A stretch of 64,000 nt of DNA from Schistocephalus solidus (GCA_017591395.1 WEDG01012052.1:22521-86520), one strand, 5' to 3'; counted from the first letter of the stretch, positions 1 to 12,689 are shown. Notes: generated from the letters alone by a model not told the origin. A program made the numbers and translations.

Positions 1-954
1 GTTGAACGGAAACGCACCGCGCTCGCCACCTGGCTGGAGTCGAAACTGAAGTCTGTCCTTGTTTTATTACTAAGGCCAATGTGTGTGTGTGTGTACGTGG
101 GGGTAGGGGAGGCGTCTGTTGTGTGCATGTGGTGTGTGTGTTTGGGGGAGCCGAAATAGTCCATTAGGCTACTGGGCTTCCGGTTCCACAACTGCCGGGT
201 CGCGGCAGGGGTAGTACAGTCGCCATCTCCACCGCAGCCTCGGCGTATTGCGTGCGACATACGGACCTTCTTGGGTGGTTTCCATTGTCGCCTGTAGTAA
301 GCCAGTCTGACCAAAACTCAAATTATAAGTGAACAAAGGGTGCTGCACATCTGGCATGCATGAGGCGGAGAGTGGCAAGCGCCCGTCACCGATACTGCTG
401 CTGCTGGTGGTGCTACTGCCACTTCCGTGTCTCTCCCTCCCCTTCCCCCTACCACCCGTCCGATCTCCCGAGCGGCGTTTGGAGGCAGTATGTGAGTGTG
501 AGCCGACTTTTGACAGCTCAAAAAGCGCCTGGACACACGGACGCTTGTACACGCACGTGTAGGAAATGCCAACCGCGTTGGTGGTCTCCGAACGAGGACC
601 TAGTTATAAGTGACAGAGAGAGAGAGAGAGAGACTACCAGACCTGATCAGAGATTGTGCACATGTGGCAGATCAAAGATCCCGCCATTCAGCATTGGTGT
701 TGGGACTGTCACCCCCAAACACCCCCTACCGTCAGAATAGAAAAAAATGAGCAGATTGAGGGAAGAACTCTCTCGGCTGACCGAGAGACGCACGCCTTGT
801 CGGCCCGCAACGGAGGCCCTCCACAGTAAATTTAATTGGGCGCTGTCCTGCGACTCCTTCGGTTTTCCGCGAGACCCATGCAAAATGTCTGCGAGGTTGT
901 GCGGTGATGAGCGATTACTTCGACCGAAAGTCGTAAGTGCATGATAGGACTCGA
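1..954. other. No gene seen; short GT and GA runs
   Basis: GT-rich at 80-145 and (GA)n at 618-634. The frames present are short and of low-complexity composition. Confidence 0.6.
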
Positions 955-1182
955 GGATGAGGAGGAGGATGAGGAGGAGTAGGAGGAGGAGGAGGAGGAG
1001 GAGGAGGAGGAGGAGGTGGTGGTGGTGGAGGAGGTGGAGGAGGAGGAGGAGGAGGAGGAGGAGGAGGAGGAGGAGGAGGGAGGAGGAGGAGGAGGAGGAG
1101 GAGGGAGGAGGAGGAGGAGGAGGAGGGAGGAGGAGGAGGAGGAGGAGGAGGAGGAGGAGGAGGAGGAGGAGGAGGAGGAGGT
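955..1182. repeat. (GGA)n trinucleotide tract
   Basis: About 230 bp of GGA/GAG with interruptions by GGT and phase-shifting extra G. The Glu/Arg/Gly open frames here are products of the repeat. Confidence 0.97.
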
Positions 1183-1199
1183 GGGGTGCTATGTTTACG

Positions 1200-1914
1200 T
1201 GCGAGCGACGAAAACAGAGGAAATTGAGATAACCGTTGGTGGTTTATTTACCGTTTTCCACCATTTGATCTATGGCCTCACATTCAGTCGGCTACGATGG
1301 GAATGCACAAAATCACAAACTGGAACCCCAGGAAAAACGGATCACCGATATTCTGACCTAAAATTGGGCCGGAGAGGTGATGCAACTATCTTTGCTACGT
1401 TGACTATTCCCGAGTAAAATCAAGAGATGGTGAGCGGTGGGTCAACAACTGGTGTGTTAAATCGTTGACCAACTCGACCTCAGTTAAACTTTCAAATCAC
1501 CGCTCCCGTCTAGAATTATGAAATGACCCTTCTAGAACCCTTGTCTTTATTGGGACGTCTTCGCTTATCCCTTGAGCTTAGTAATACGCTCTTGGTTGCC
1601 ATATCCAACAAAGACCACCACTCAGATTGCCGTAACAGTAGAAAAAATGAATTGCAGTACTTTTTTTCTGCTAGGACCTGTCGAGTATATCATTGCAACG
1701 AAGCAGACCAACTCTTCTGTTCCCTCTCAAGGAAGTTTTTGTCACAGTTATGTATTGCCAGTAACCAGGGAACGACCGCGTCGTGGAACTCCTCATTTCT
1801 GTTACAGGTTAGATCAAACAGCCAATCACTAAAAGCCCATTTTATAGTCTGTTTTTACACTCATTATCGATTTTTGATTACTCCTCAATAAGTTCGCGGG
1901 CACACCTAAACAGG
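1200..1914. other. No recognisable feature
   Basis: A 122-residue plus frame at 1523-1891 has mixed composition but no motif, no splice context and no repeat relation. I do not call it a gene. Confidence 0.5.
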
Positions 1915-2545
1915 ATACGGGTATTGGAACCGCTCCGCCCACTTAAACTAGGGGATCGTGCGGTAAATTTCAGGAAGAGTAAATATACCTGTTTATTAAC
2001 GCTAACACTACCCCTCATATGAAAAACGAAACTGTATCCTTAATCTCCACTCTCGCCCTACCCAAAGCCTAACCTTTACAATTAGTACGAACCCAGCTCT
2101 TAACCCTCAGTCTAATCTTGGCCCTAACCCTCACCTTAATCCGAAACATGATTTCTAAACATACTTTCACCGGAATTTAGCGCAAAGTCACATGTATTGT
2201 GAGCGGTTCCTATTACCGGCATCCTTGCATGCGGCTGGGCGCGAAATTCCGGGGAAAGTATGTTTAGGAGAGGGGTAGGGTTAAGTTTAGGATTACGTTT
2301 AAGTTTTAAATTAGGCTCAGGGGTGGGGTAAGGGTCATGAGCAGGCTAAGGGTTAAGCTTTGACTGCGTGCTAATTGTGGGGTTTAGGTCTCTGGTAGGG
2401 TTATGGTTAAAATTAAGGTGACAGTTTACTTTTAGGTTAGCGTTAAGACACGGGTATATTTACCCCTCCTGAAATTTACCGGAAGACCACCTGTTTTAAG
2501 CCGATGGGGCAGCTCCCATTGACTTGCTCCATTTAGGCGTACCAT
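1915..2545. mobile_element. Foldback (long inverted repeat) element with TTAGGG-like arms
   Basis: The outer arms share GGTAAATTTCAGGA(A/G)(G/A)(A/G)GTAAATATA (left about 1952-1987, right, inverted, about 2455-2485). The next inner parts are rich in CCCTAACCCT on the left and AGGGTTAAG on the right. The innermost arms pair at 2156-2183 with 2239-2266 (CATACTTTCACCGGAATTT against AAATTCCGGGGAAAGTATG). The centre is near 2211. No open frame is present. It is probably a non-autonomous DNA transposon. Confidence 0.72.
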
Positions 2546-2760
2546 TTGTCGCCCGCTAGAACTTGAAGTCGGAATCTCTCACGTTCTTGCCACACAATCT
2601 GAGCAAATATGGTAATGCCACCCGGACACATGAAACGGTAGTATTAATCAAGAAGCATGCAGCGGCCGGTTTATGAGGTTGATTTTGAGCAAACACATCC
2701 TGTTGGAGGGGTGTTTGGATACTGAATAATTTCACCCTACAGGCAGCACATATACTAGCT

Positions 2761-3123
2761 CCGATAGTTTGACCGTCGTAGTCCGACGATGTCCACCGTA
2801 TGCTCCATGGAAGGGTGGAGCAGGGACGGTGACTTGCGCGTGAATTAGTTTTAAGTGATAGTAGACTTGCGCTGCAGCTACCGCACTCTCTTCTCCTCCC
2901 CCACCTGAGCCCGGTGTCAAGACAGAGTCAAGAAGACCGGAGGCGGGAGAGGACGTAGGTGGCTGGCGCGGCCGGGTCGCCTAAGTCCTAGCCGCCCCTA
3001 GGCGTGCCACCACACCTCCATGTTCGGCATTTGTTATGGGAGCGCAACCCGAATAACACCTGTCGTGCCCTAATGTGGCCCCCGTGTTGGTCCAACGCAT
3101 CTACCACGTGGCCCGTTTAGGGG
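2761..3123 (-). mobile_element. LINE 3'-tail insertion with 15-bp target-site duplication
   Basis: The copy starts with the family 3' terminus (TAGTTTGACCGTCGTAGTCC) and runs through the GACGGTGACTTGCGCG and AGACAGAGTCAAGAAGACCG blocks. It is flanked by perfect direct copies of GCACATATACTAGCT at 2746-2760 and 3124-3138. This is the signature of target-primed insertion of a 5'-truncated retroelement. Confidence 0.82.
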
Positions 3124-3138
3124 GCACATATACTAGCT

Positions 3139-4240
3139 AAATACCCACACACACACGTGTTTCGCCGGCATTGTATGATGCAGTCTCTAGGGCTTCGGCT
3201 CACTAATGGGTCCCTCAGCGTTCCCCCTTCGGGTGTATAAACTCCAAAGTTCAACGCTGTCCCTTTTAAGTTCCTCGTTCATATTACTGTGTGCACTTGA
3301 AGCGACCCCTTCGAAAAATACAACGAAGTTGTGTGGAAGAAAATGACCTTATTTCACGTTAAATTAGCGAAACTACGATCCTATCGCTCTCACCACGGAA
3401 GTTATCTTCCGAAAGCATTAATTCATGACTGTCCCGGACGAGATATCAGATACTTCTATGCGTGATCGAGAGACAAATAGTTGTCTAGCTCGAAGACGGG
3501 TCTTCTTGTAGTGGGAATCGGGAACGGCTCTGTAGTCTGTAAATAATGGGAAGGAAGGGGGCGTTGATTTAGACACAGAATGCCATCAACTAATGCGTTT
3601 TCTCTGCTACCGCAAGTGTAAGATCGACTAGACTTCGGGTGTGGTCGCTGTCTTGCCACTGTAGACCAGAGTTTTTGACTATTTTGTGCTTCTGTCCGCA
3701 CCATCGGATGTCGTTTTTTGATGCAGATCTTAACTTACCCTTCACAGGTGCTAACCAATAACTGCAGTACGCTGGTTTGTTGCGATTAGTTTGTGACGTT
3801 TAGAGAGAAAATTAGACCTCAAAACCTATGCGAGTCAACTCCGGTCTTCTCTATGACGATTTATGATAGAGTACGTACGTAGTAGTCTTCGGGAGATAAG
3901 TATTCAGGCTCCAGCTCCATACCTACTTTGTCAGTCGAGTGTTATCAACGGCAAGCACAGGCTCCAGCCAAACGGCCATTTATCTGATTTTTCGGCGTTT
4001 CTCCGACTTCACGACACAACTGTAGGAGGTTCCGTTCATCAGCTGAGCCACCAGCGTTTACCGCGCGATTCATCCGAGTGTACATGCTCTGATAAAGACG
4101 TTTGCCAGAAGTTACCGGCTATGTATGCAATGAAGTCCTCAGAACAGAAACCCGCTAGACATGCCGACATCCGATGAAACAAGTGTCTCAGTTGCAGCTT
4201 CTGTTTGTTTATTTTTTTTGGAGGGGGGGGGGGCGGCTGC
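3139..4240. other. No recognisable feature
   Basis: Frames of 82 and 104 residues occur but show no motif. No repeat family match was seen. Confidence 0.5.
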
Positions 4241-4309
4241 GATCAAAAGATTGACCTTGTAAGACCGTCTAAGCTGGAAAAGGAACAGCTTTGCACTAAA
4301 TTTCAAGCG

Positions 4310-4570
4310 AATCAGACTTGAGATTAAGATGAGCGTTAGGGTTAAGTTGGGCGTTCGCTTTAAGTCAGAGTTGGCTTAGGGTTATGCCTAGGCTAAGGAT
4401 TAAGGTTGGGGTTCGTGTTAACTGTAGGGTTTCGGTTTAGGGTAGAGCTAGGATTATAATTAAGGGGAAGTTCAGTTTTATGTTAGGGTTGGTGTTAGCG
4501 TGAAGACACTGTTATATTTACCCTTCCTGAAATTTACTGTTAAGGCCACCTAGTTTAAGCGCACGGAGTG
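4310..4570. mobile_element. Right arm of the TTAGGG-like foldback family
   Basis: GCGTTAGGGTTAAG, TTAGCGTGAAGACACTG and ATTTACCCTTCCTGAAATTT follow the order of 2270-2500. The left arm is missing. Confidence 0.65.
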
Positions 4571-6335
4571 GTTCATATTCCGGTGTCCTGTTTAGGCGGC
4601 CATACAAGCTATCCCTACCACAGGTTTTTTGTCTGTTTTTCTAGGTTTGGTAGACATGGATCCTGGCTAACTGCAGTCAACATTGCCATCTATTCTCAGC
4701 TAAAAGGTGCAGTATTTGGTTCTACTAAATACCTGGAATAGCATCTCTAGGTTTCTGTGCATAATTTTTGCCCTGTGGGGTGCTGTTATTTGCTATTTCT
4801 AAAAAGTATGTTCCTTTTTTAACCCAAGCGTCCATATGACATACTAGTTTATTTTGCTGTCGTGCAGTATAGGGCCTAAACGCCGAAGAGAACTACCGAA
4901 CTACACTACTGTAGTTTGTTATCAGTAGACATCTGGAATATGCCCAACTTCTGATCCATTTTTTGGCGTGGAAACTAAGCAGTGAAGAGGAGTCATTAAC
5001 ATGCTCTCAGTTAAAATGTAGACTCGTTCGGATTTCTGTCGAATTAATTTCCTGCTAGAACTTTACCTGTTCGCTTAAACCCTTCCTATAGCCAATAATG
5101 TCAGGTCGGTTTTGCGACAGTGACCGTCTGACAAGCGAGTGGGTCAGTGGGACGAAAGCTGGTGAGCCGAATAAGGCCTCATTCATTAGCAGGGGGGGGG
5201 GGGGGGGGGGGGGGGGTATAGGCAGGAGAGTAGGTGACGCGTGTATCATTTTCAAGACTGTGGGCCTTGTGACAGGCAATTTCATGCGTCAACACCTCCA
5301 CTGTTGATTAACATTCACCCAGCTGCGGGCAGCCTGCGGTCACCTCTCCGGTCGAGACTGCTCAACTCTCCTAACGATCCTCTCTTGATGTGAGCTGCAG
5401 GTGAGTCGATACTCATGCCGGCATCCCCACCCTCCTCCAGTCCCATTGACGAGGACTTCCCGCATCATGGGGTACCGGGCAGATGCCAGAAGGCCCACAC
5501 CTCCACTCGGGTTGTTCGTCAACTGGGCGGGGGAAGGGGGGTAATGCGTGGAAGATACTGAGTAGCGCTCAAGACGTTCGAGTCTGCGCCGGGTCGTCTC
5601 ATTTGCAGTCGCGAGATAAGCCCGTTAGAGCAGTTGTTTTCTTTGAGGGCAACTACGGTTTTTAACACTGAGCGAGCAATGAGAGAGAGAAGAGGCGATG
5701 CGTAGCTTTCTGCCGCGTAATAACTGAATCGGCTAGATGAGCAGACAGATTTAGCGCGGGGTGACTGCAGCAGTACAGTCGCCGTCTAACGACTGGCCAC
5801 ACTGTCCCAGCAAGCGTAATTCTCCCTCTTCCTGGCGTCTATGATTCCAAGTTAATACTGCTCTGACCGCCACTGCAGTATTCTGAGCACTACGCGTGTC
5901 TTTTCGGTCTGGTAGAAGCGGCTCAGCACTAAGCCGGTTGGCAAATGAGACCGCCAGGCAAGAGCTTTGACCTGTCAGGGCTGTGTCAACACATAATCGT
6001 TCCCTCTGCCCGCCTTCCCACGCGCGGAGTTGACCACGTCTTCTGCTGTCCTTGGGCTCGGTGTGAGGTTTCTTCCCTGCCGGGTGGCAGTGGCGGCGGT
6101 GGCGTGCTGATGCGAGTCACTTAGCGTGAAGGAGTGAAACACTTTGCATCCTTAAATCAGTGGCCAAAAATGGACTTTTTAAATACTGCCCTGTCTCCTT
6201 TAGACTTTAGCGTCGAGAACGGTAGAGGATGTTCATTGACCGTGTTACGGAACCGAGTTGCTCCGTCGTGCCTTGCATCTCGGTTTAGAGCCCCGCGGGC
6301 AGACACACAACGGCTAGTATTATAGTAGGCAGAAT
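4570..6335. other. No gene seen apart from poly-G
   Basis: Short frames around the poly-G run (Gly or Pro tracts) are artefacts. Confidence 0.5.
5192..5216. repeat. Poly-G run of 25
   Basis: An uninterrupted G25. A shorter run of about ten G lies near 4226. Confidence 0.97.
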
Positions 6336-6339
6336 GGCA

Positions 6340-6420
6340 TTACGGAGAAAGACACAGAAGGCTGGAATGGCAATTTCTGGCTTATGAAACGTCAGCAGCC
6401 AGTCATGCTCGACCTCAGTC
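6340..6420 (-). mobile_element. SINE body fragment
   Basis: AATGGCAATTTCTGGCTTAT and CGTCAGCAGCCAGTCATGCT match the middle of the SINE on the minus strand. Head and tail are absent. Confidence 0.5.
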
Positions 6421-6779
6421 ATTTTTTGTTGGGTGAGGTTGTTTCAGGAGGCCGAAAATATGTTTTTTTCAAAAGCCGGCATCCTGGTGTGTCTGAAATA
6501 GCTTGTGAATATGCTCTCAGATAATAATTATTACAACTCCACTTAAGTAATCATCCCTAATTAAAAACTAATTTCAAAATGTTGGTTAACATTACATGCG
6601 CTTGGTCACTGCCTGTAAGAAAAAGTAAGTGTATTTATTTTTCTGGCATAAGAGGTTAACTTTAAGGGCTCAAACAATACGATTGACAGCTATACTAATG
6701 CCACCTGGGTTTTATTAATATTAATGCCCACAATAGTACTAGTTGCCATTGTATTATAAATAGTAGTTTAAGTAGTAAC

Positions 6780-7014
6780 AAAAACAGTACTTGTATTAGT
6801 AATAGGAGAATTGTGGTTGTTGTCGGTGGTGCTGGTGGTGCTAACAGGAGTATTAGTACAAGCAGAGGTGTTAGTAGGATTTGCATTAGTATTAGTGGTA
6901 GTTGTTGTTGTAAACACAGTAGTAGTGGAGGTACTAACAATAGTAGTAACAGTATTAGTAGTATTAGTAGTAGTAGTAGTAGTAGTATTAGTATTAGTAT
7001 TAGTAGTAGTAGTC

Positions 7015-7089
<75 letters not shown>

Positions 7090-7160
7090 GAATTATTATT
7101 AGTAGTAGCAGTAGTATTAGTAGTAGTAGTAGTAGTAGTAGTTGTTGTTGTTGTTGTAGT
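6780..7160. repeat. Imperfect AGT/ATT trinucleotide tract
   Basis: About 380 bp of mixed AGT, ATT and GTT triplets with a pure ATT core (7017-7050). Long Ile/Val/Ser or Asn/Thr frames on both strands are artefacts. Confidence 0.97.
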
Positions 7161-7189
7161 AAACTCAGCAATAGGCATAGTGTACTAGC

Positions 7190-8390
7190 TATATGTTCAT
7201 CAGTTAAAACCGCTGTTTTTCGAGACTTAAATGTTGAAACAATTTTCATAAACGCGACTCTTTTCAGTAAGACTCCAAAATATACACATTACTTTTAGGT
7301 CAACTGTTTCACCTGTCTGGAGAGCGTGTGCCTGGCAATGAGCCTCTTAGTCCCAAGTGAACTCTGTCTACCGTAACACTGGCTTCCTTTGATCCTTCTC
7401 TGTATGCACGAATGTGCATAGCGAGAATACAGAAGGGCGAGTCTATTCCTGCAACATTAGAACAGTTTTAAAAAGTGTTATTCGTTGGCAGTCCGATGTT
7501 GTCTCGCATCGAATCCCCTTCCCCCAGCATGACTGTTTCACGAAGTCAACATCAAAAGCCTTGAGCAACTTACATCCGGCAGTAAGTTTCACATACGACT
7601 TGTGTGCGCTTGAAGGATGCACATTAACACCCGGCACAGTCGTGAGAAAATTGGGGTCAGGGTGCTACTGTAACTGTCACGCTAGCGAAGCTGTGCGTAA
7701 CTGGCAGGTTTCTATTGAGCACACGCATTCCAGTGCGGTAAAGATAAAAAAGAAGGCCACTTGTTGATATCGTCACTTTCTTACCGGCCCGCGGGGGGTG
7801 GGGGCCGACGTAGCCGACAAAGCTATGAGCGCAGGTGATTATATAAACAGGCAACGGCGGAGGTGGTGACGGCGGTGGCGGCAGCAGCAGACGAACAGGT
7901 TGGGCCCTGCCCAATGGCCGGCGAGATCACTACGTATTCAGCAGCTGTTCTGCTCTGTGCGACTCGGATACTCAGCGGTTAAGTGTAGTACCGCTTAAAT
8001 CTAATCCCTGCACTGCCGTCAGTTCTACACAAGACAGTTACTTCTGTACCCGCTTTTAATAGCCGAGGTGGCGGCACTTTGTAGCGGATGCCGACTCTCA
8101 GTTGTAATTGGGGGCCGCGGTTATGAAGTTGCAGTGGGAGCTACGACAAACACAGACCGCTTGGCTGTCAGTAAAAGTCCACACAAAAAACCTAACCCAG
8201 GCCCGTTGTGGCATTCTTTCTGGGTGGACATCTTTCTGGGTGGACATCTTGCCCCTAAACCGCGTCACGCGGTAGGTGCGTTGGTGAGGGGGGGGGGCGA
8301 ACCAGGGCACACCAGACGTTACAGAGGGTGTGCACCCATAGCAAATAACACACACACATGCGGGGGAGGGTGGTGGTATGCTTAGGCGCA
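7190..8390. other. No recognisable gene; GGC-rich patch
   Basis: A GGC/GGT-rich patch lies at 7850-7890. A direct doubling of TTTCTGGGTGGACATC occurs at 8217-8250. Confidence 0.5.
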
Positions 8391-8394
8391 GACT

Positions 8395-8605
8395 TATGCA
8401 ACGCCAGCCACCGGCGCCCTCTCCCGCCTCCGGTCTTCATGACTCTGTCTTAACATCGGGCCCACTTGGGGGAGGTATGAGCGAGTGTGGTAGCTGCTTC
8501 GAAAGTCTACTTTTGGCATAAAATAATTCGCGCGCAAGTCACCGTCCTGCGCTCACTCTGCTCTGGGACGTAGGACGGACATAGTCGAAATCGACGGTCG
8601 AACCG
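8395..8605 (+). mobile_element. LINE 3'-tail fragment
   Basis: The plus strand reads the tail in its own sense: CTCCGGTCTTCATGACTCTG, then GCGCAAGTCACCGTCC and the terminus ATCGACGGTCGAACCG near 8603. Similar to 26270-26505 and 31150-31540. Confidence 0.7.
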
Positions 8606-8684
8606 TGAGTTGGATGCAAATAAGTGACCTACAAGTAAGCTTGAATGGGTTAACTGCGTTAAACCCACCCACGCACGTTTGCAA

Positions 8685-8945
8685 TAATAGTGTATCGGTT
8701 ATTCAACCAGGTCGCAGGTTCGAGTCTCAGGTTTGGCACCACGTGGGGTTGGGTATGACAGGCTGATGACGGCTAATTAGCCAGAAATTACCATTTCAGT
8801 CTCCCTTGCCTTTGTCGGTATTGTTAATCTGCCTCCACTACTAACCGCTGTACGGCTGTTGGCGGGGCTTGAGAATTAACCCCAAGGCAGATCGGGACGA
8901 GTGAGTTCCGTTAGCGATCGGTGAGCGTTCATCAACGAATTCACT
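8685..8945 (+). mobile_element. tRNA-derived SINE
   Basis: The head is decayed but keeps a B-box-like GCAGGTTCGAGTCTCAGG. The body reads GGGGTTGGGTATGACAGGCT, GATGACGGCTAATTAGCCAG, CTCCCTTGCCTTTGTCGG and GCGATCGGTGAGCGTTCATC, as in the copies at 43 and 46 kb. Confidence 0.78.
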
Positions 8946-8949
8946 CATC

Positions 8950-11324
8950 TGGGCTTCTAGAAGGCTTACGGGCAAGTACAGCGTAGACCGAGTTATCAAA
9001 TCTGGGCTTTGAAGCCGAAAGCCGTTGAATCTGAAGCACTCCCAGTTCGGTCATGGAAGTTTGCCCTGTCGGCTGAAGTTTGAAAAAATTGAATTTGTTG
9101 GGTAGTGGCCTTTACTGCTGGGTATACATTTCGGGATTATCCAGTCTAGAATTCACGCAGGGAATTTACAGCGAGCAAAAAATAGCAACTGACAATGATT
9201 TTTCGTAGTTAACAAGTCCTAGAAACTGGATGGGTTTTCTTCTGGTTTGTCTTCTGTCGTCAAACTACCACCCTATCAGTTAAGCCACAGAACCCCGCTG
9301 CACTCAAATTATATTGGGGAACGTCAGTCCTAAATGCATTTGGATATTGCGGACTGCAGAAGACTACGTGGACATATATACGGTTCGGATGGCATACTGT
9401 TCGGTTCAACCCCCAATCGAGGCCAGACTAACAACTCACGTCATTGAGATCTAGAATTGCGGACTGGCTGGCTGAGTGAAGCTGGATAATAACCCAGAGG
9501 CGCCATGCGCATTTTTTTTTGTCGATAAGGCGCCCTATATCAGAGGTCTGAGGCAGAATGGACTGCTCGCGCTTAACTTTTTAATTGAGCTGTATTTTCA
9601 GAGTTACCGGGTCCTTCTACACAGCATTTTTCAATTCTGCCTGCAACCGCTAATCCGCTCCCTACAAACGCCATCATTCCGCTGCACCCACCCCCATCAG
9701 CTTCTATTCCAAATCACCTGCATCAGACAGTTTGGCTGCGTGGCGGTAAGCACGCCCTTTTGTTTACAGCTCGGTTGCTGAGACCGGTCTCAACGTGATG
9801 AGTAAACATCATAGCGGACTTTGACAACAGGTTCCAATGCATTCCTCTCACGTTTACAGGACCTGCAGATGAAAACCGGTGTGCTTCTCTTCTATGAAAC
9901 ATGTGGGGGGCAAGGGGAGGGACTCACTGCTGAACCCTTTCAAATGCATCACGTGGATGTTTGCCCTTTTAGCTAGCACCCTTCTGAGAGAAAAGTAGAT
10001 GTATGCCAATGTGAACTGCCGATGGCAGTGGAAAGAGGGGGGAGGGAGGGAGGCTTGTCGTGGCAGCTGACACACAAACCCGTTCGGTGTAGCAGGGGTC
10101 CTGTAGCAGTGGACATAGCTGCATTTGTCTTGGAGGACTGCCCACGAATGAGCCCCAAGACACGATGGAACGAACGCACCCCCCACCCCCACCCCCATAT
10201 CCTAACTGACGAACGCGTGTGCGCCATTCCCAACGTCAACTTTCAGGACAATGGGGCCGTAGCTCACAGTAGAGCAGTAGACTTATCAACGCTCATTGAA
10301 GAAAAAAAGTGGGTTCAGACCCACACTCTGCTAACTCGGGATTTGGTCTGACGGGCTGCGGATGGTTACTAAGCCAGAAGTGGTCACCCCAGTCGCTAGG
10401 CCAAACGCATATACCGGTGCCCTTCTGCCTTCGCTTCTGACGGGGGTTCGGCATAGCACACCTTGTTTACACACCTGCTCAACGACTGGGAGTGCTTATG
10501 GTCTACAGTGTGTAAGAAATCATATCGGCATTTAGATCGGTGGTACTAGTGCGGAGCGGATAGTTTAAGTAAACATGAAAGCTAGCGTCTCAGTCATACT
10601 AATTAGCTGAAGGTAAAATACGTTTGTGGTTTGCGTCTAACGTACAGCTAGGAATGTCAAGTCAGTGTCAGGATGTTTGTGTTATTAAAACTGGTCCCAG
10701 CCAGTCACATCGGCCCTACCCTCAATGGAGCCCAGCGTGCACTGGTTGCCAGATCAAGGGTTCAAAGCCCATGGAGGTACGCTCACTGCGAGTTGCAAAA
10801 ACAGTGCCTATAACTCTCAAATATGCTGAATTATTTTGTGACTCGAGGTGGGAATCGGTGAGGACTACAAATATGACCCCCCAGGAGGAGGAGGAGGAGG
10901 GTACCTATTTCCAAGTCTAACTCCCGAGTATGTATTCTATGTACCACTTGACACTCTGTAGTTCTGATAATTTTTTTAGTGAACGGAGATACGGGTTTTA
11001 GGAATATTATACACAAGATTTGGTACTTAGTATGTCCGATGACTCGATTTTGAGAATGATGAGATTGCGGTGCTTCTTTACTATGCGCAGGAAAATTAAC
11101 ATTTTCTATCAGGGGTGAGGTTATTAGGTTGGGCGCAGCGCCTGGCATGCCATGGCAAGCTTCCTCTACCTGTGCCACAAGCACCTACGGCAGTAGTTAG
11201 GGACTCATTTAAACTTACTGCAGCTCAACTGATGCCTACCATGAGCCAACACCAGTGTCGTTTTTTCTTAGCCTACCAATTAGCATCCGGATGAACCTCC
11301 CTAGCGAACTGGACCTCTGTAAAG
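8950..11324. other. No recognisable gene
   Basis: Several 90-117 residue frames lack motifs. A weak SINE-like stretch (GCTGCGGATGGTTACTAAGC) lies near 10356. Confidence 0.5.
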
Positions 11325-11885
11325 GGCAAGAACGTCATGTGTGACTCAGGGAACAAAGGATAAGATGGGGCTTAATGCAGAAAAAGGGCATCAAACTAAT
11401 ACTAAACCTATCAAGTGTTTTTGTTATGGTGAGCATTCGTTACCGGATTATTAGGATCCCACGGTAGTTTGATGCCCCGACAGTTGTGTGACTTGCGAGC
11501 CCCGATGGCTTAACCTCACGCCGACCAATATGTGCGATATCATTCCTAAATAATCTGACCCACTATCATTTGCATTTTGGACGAGAGTAGGAAGGAGGCC
11601 CAATCTGCGCGATCTTTCATTATCAAATTAAAAGGAATGCGTTTTACAACCACCACGGTATTCTAATAGTCACCGCTTAGAAAGTTGTTATTTGCCCCGC
11701 TACTTCGGTCCTCCTACCGCCAACGAAATATGATGTCTGACCCTACTAGCCAGGCAAAGAATGCTAACCCTAATGAGCACAATGGATTGAGTTAGGGTTA
11801 CGTTGGCATTTAGTACGGTCGTGTATTACATGAGGACCTATCCTTTGTTCCCTGAGTTGTGTCGTATATTACGTTCTTGCCACAT
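11325..11885. mobile_element. MITE-like element with ~40-bp terminal inverted repeats
   Basis: The left end reads GGCAAGAACGTCATGTGTGA then CTCAGGGAACAAAGGATA. The right end is its inverse (TATCCTTTGTTCCCTGAG then TGTGTCGTATATTACGTTCT). There is no open frame inside. I saw no clear target duplication. The right end (ACGTTCTTGCCACA) also occurs at 2581, next to the foldback element. Confidence 0.65.
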
Positions 11886-11911
11886 AAAGTAAAATTTCGT
11901 GATGCCAGCGC

Positions 11912-12070
11912 AAACGGAACCCCCTGTTACTTGCTCACTATATTTATTGACACCTTACCTTAAACCATGTTATTGGAACCGTCAGAATAGATCACATGTT
12001 TCAAAGTGTACTGAGGAGCAAATAGGGATCACAACGCACTTGTTGGACTTCTGTGGCCAATGCGGTTTGG
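11912..12070 (+). repeat. Direct repeat, copy 1 (~158 bp)
   Basis: Matches 12690-12848 at roughly 90 percent by eye: both hold GGAACCGTCAGAATAGATCA, GTTTCAAAGTGTACTGAGGA and AACGCACTTGTTGGA. The copies are about 780 bp apart. Confidence 0.85.
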
Positions 12071-12689
12071 AAAAGGATAATTGGTACTTCAATGCCTTCG
12101 CTAGAGTAAACCATGTGATTTTTTAGTCTGTAGGTATTCCAGTTATGCCTAGCATGGCGTTGAAGGATCCGTCTAGGTGTGCCACAAACGTTTAGGGTTA
12201 TCCTTAAGGCCGTACACAGACTTGTTGCAATTTGACCAAAGAATAATTTTAACTATTAATGACTCCAGTTTTAACTCGTCACGCACCAAGTAGGAAAGTT
12301 TGCTTCGAACCCCTCTTAAGAAGTTCACAATTATTAATCCAAAACCACTGTGGATTCCCTCCAAATACAGGAAATTATACGATTCCACCTTTATTTACTC
12401 AATAACTGTCTGTATCACGGTGCAGAATGCAAGAATGCAGAATGAGAGTCGGCCTTCCACAACAAAACAGGCAAAATTTCATCATATATTGGCAACAGCA
12501 CTGGTCAGAAACGGAAATCACCTGCTGCTTCGGTTTGACTACTTCTCATACTAGGAGACGCACAGTTTGAATTCTGGAAATGTGTCAGGCTTCATTCATA
12601 CTCGGCCATAATTGGCCGTTCTTGCTGTGGATGAATATTATAAGCAGATGAGTACACTAGGTGGCATATCGCACGACTGATGCCTCGAT

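Noticed and set aside
957..1417. Long Glu/Arg/Gly frames
   Set aside because: They are translations of the GGA microsatellite and run only a short way beyond it.
2040..2460. Internal telomere tract
   Set aside because: TTAGGG-like words are irregular and arranged as inverted arms of a foldback element, not a tandem array.
2742..2757. GGCAGCACATATACTA equals part of the 5' region of U6 snRNA
   Set aside because: Only 16 bases match and the same words recur at 3124-3138 as a target-site duplication; no U6 body or T-run follows. Treated as chance.
6695..7298. Frames of 125-184 residues rich in Leu/Ile, Thr/Asn, Val or Ser
   Set aside because: All frames on both strands are open because the AGT/ATT tract lacks stops in them; no unique coding sequence flanks it.
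10335..10400. SINE copy
   Set aside because: Only a weak likeness to the SINE body; too degenerate to support.
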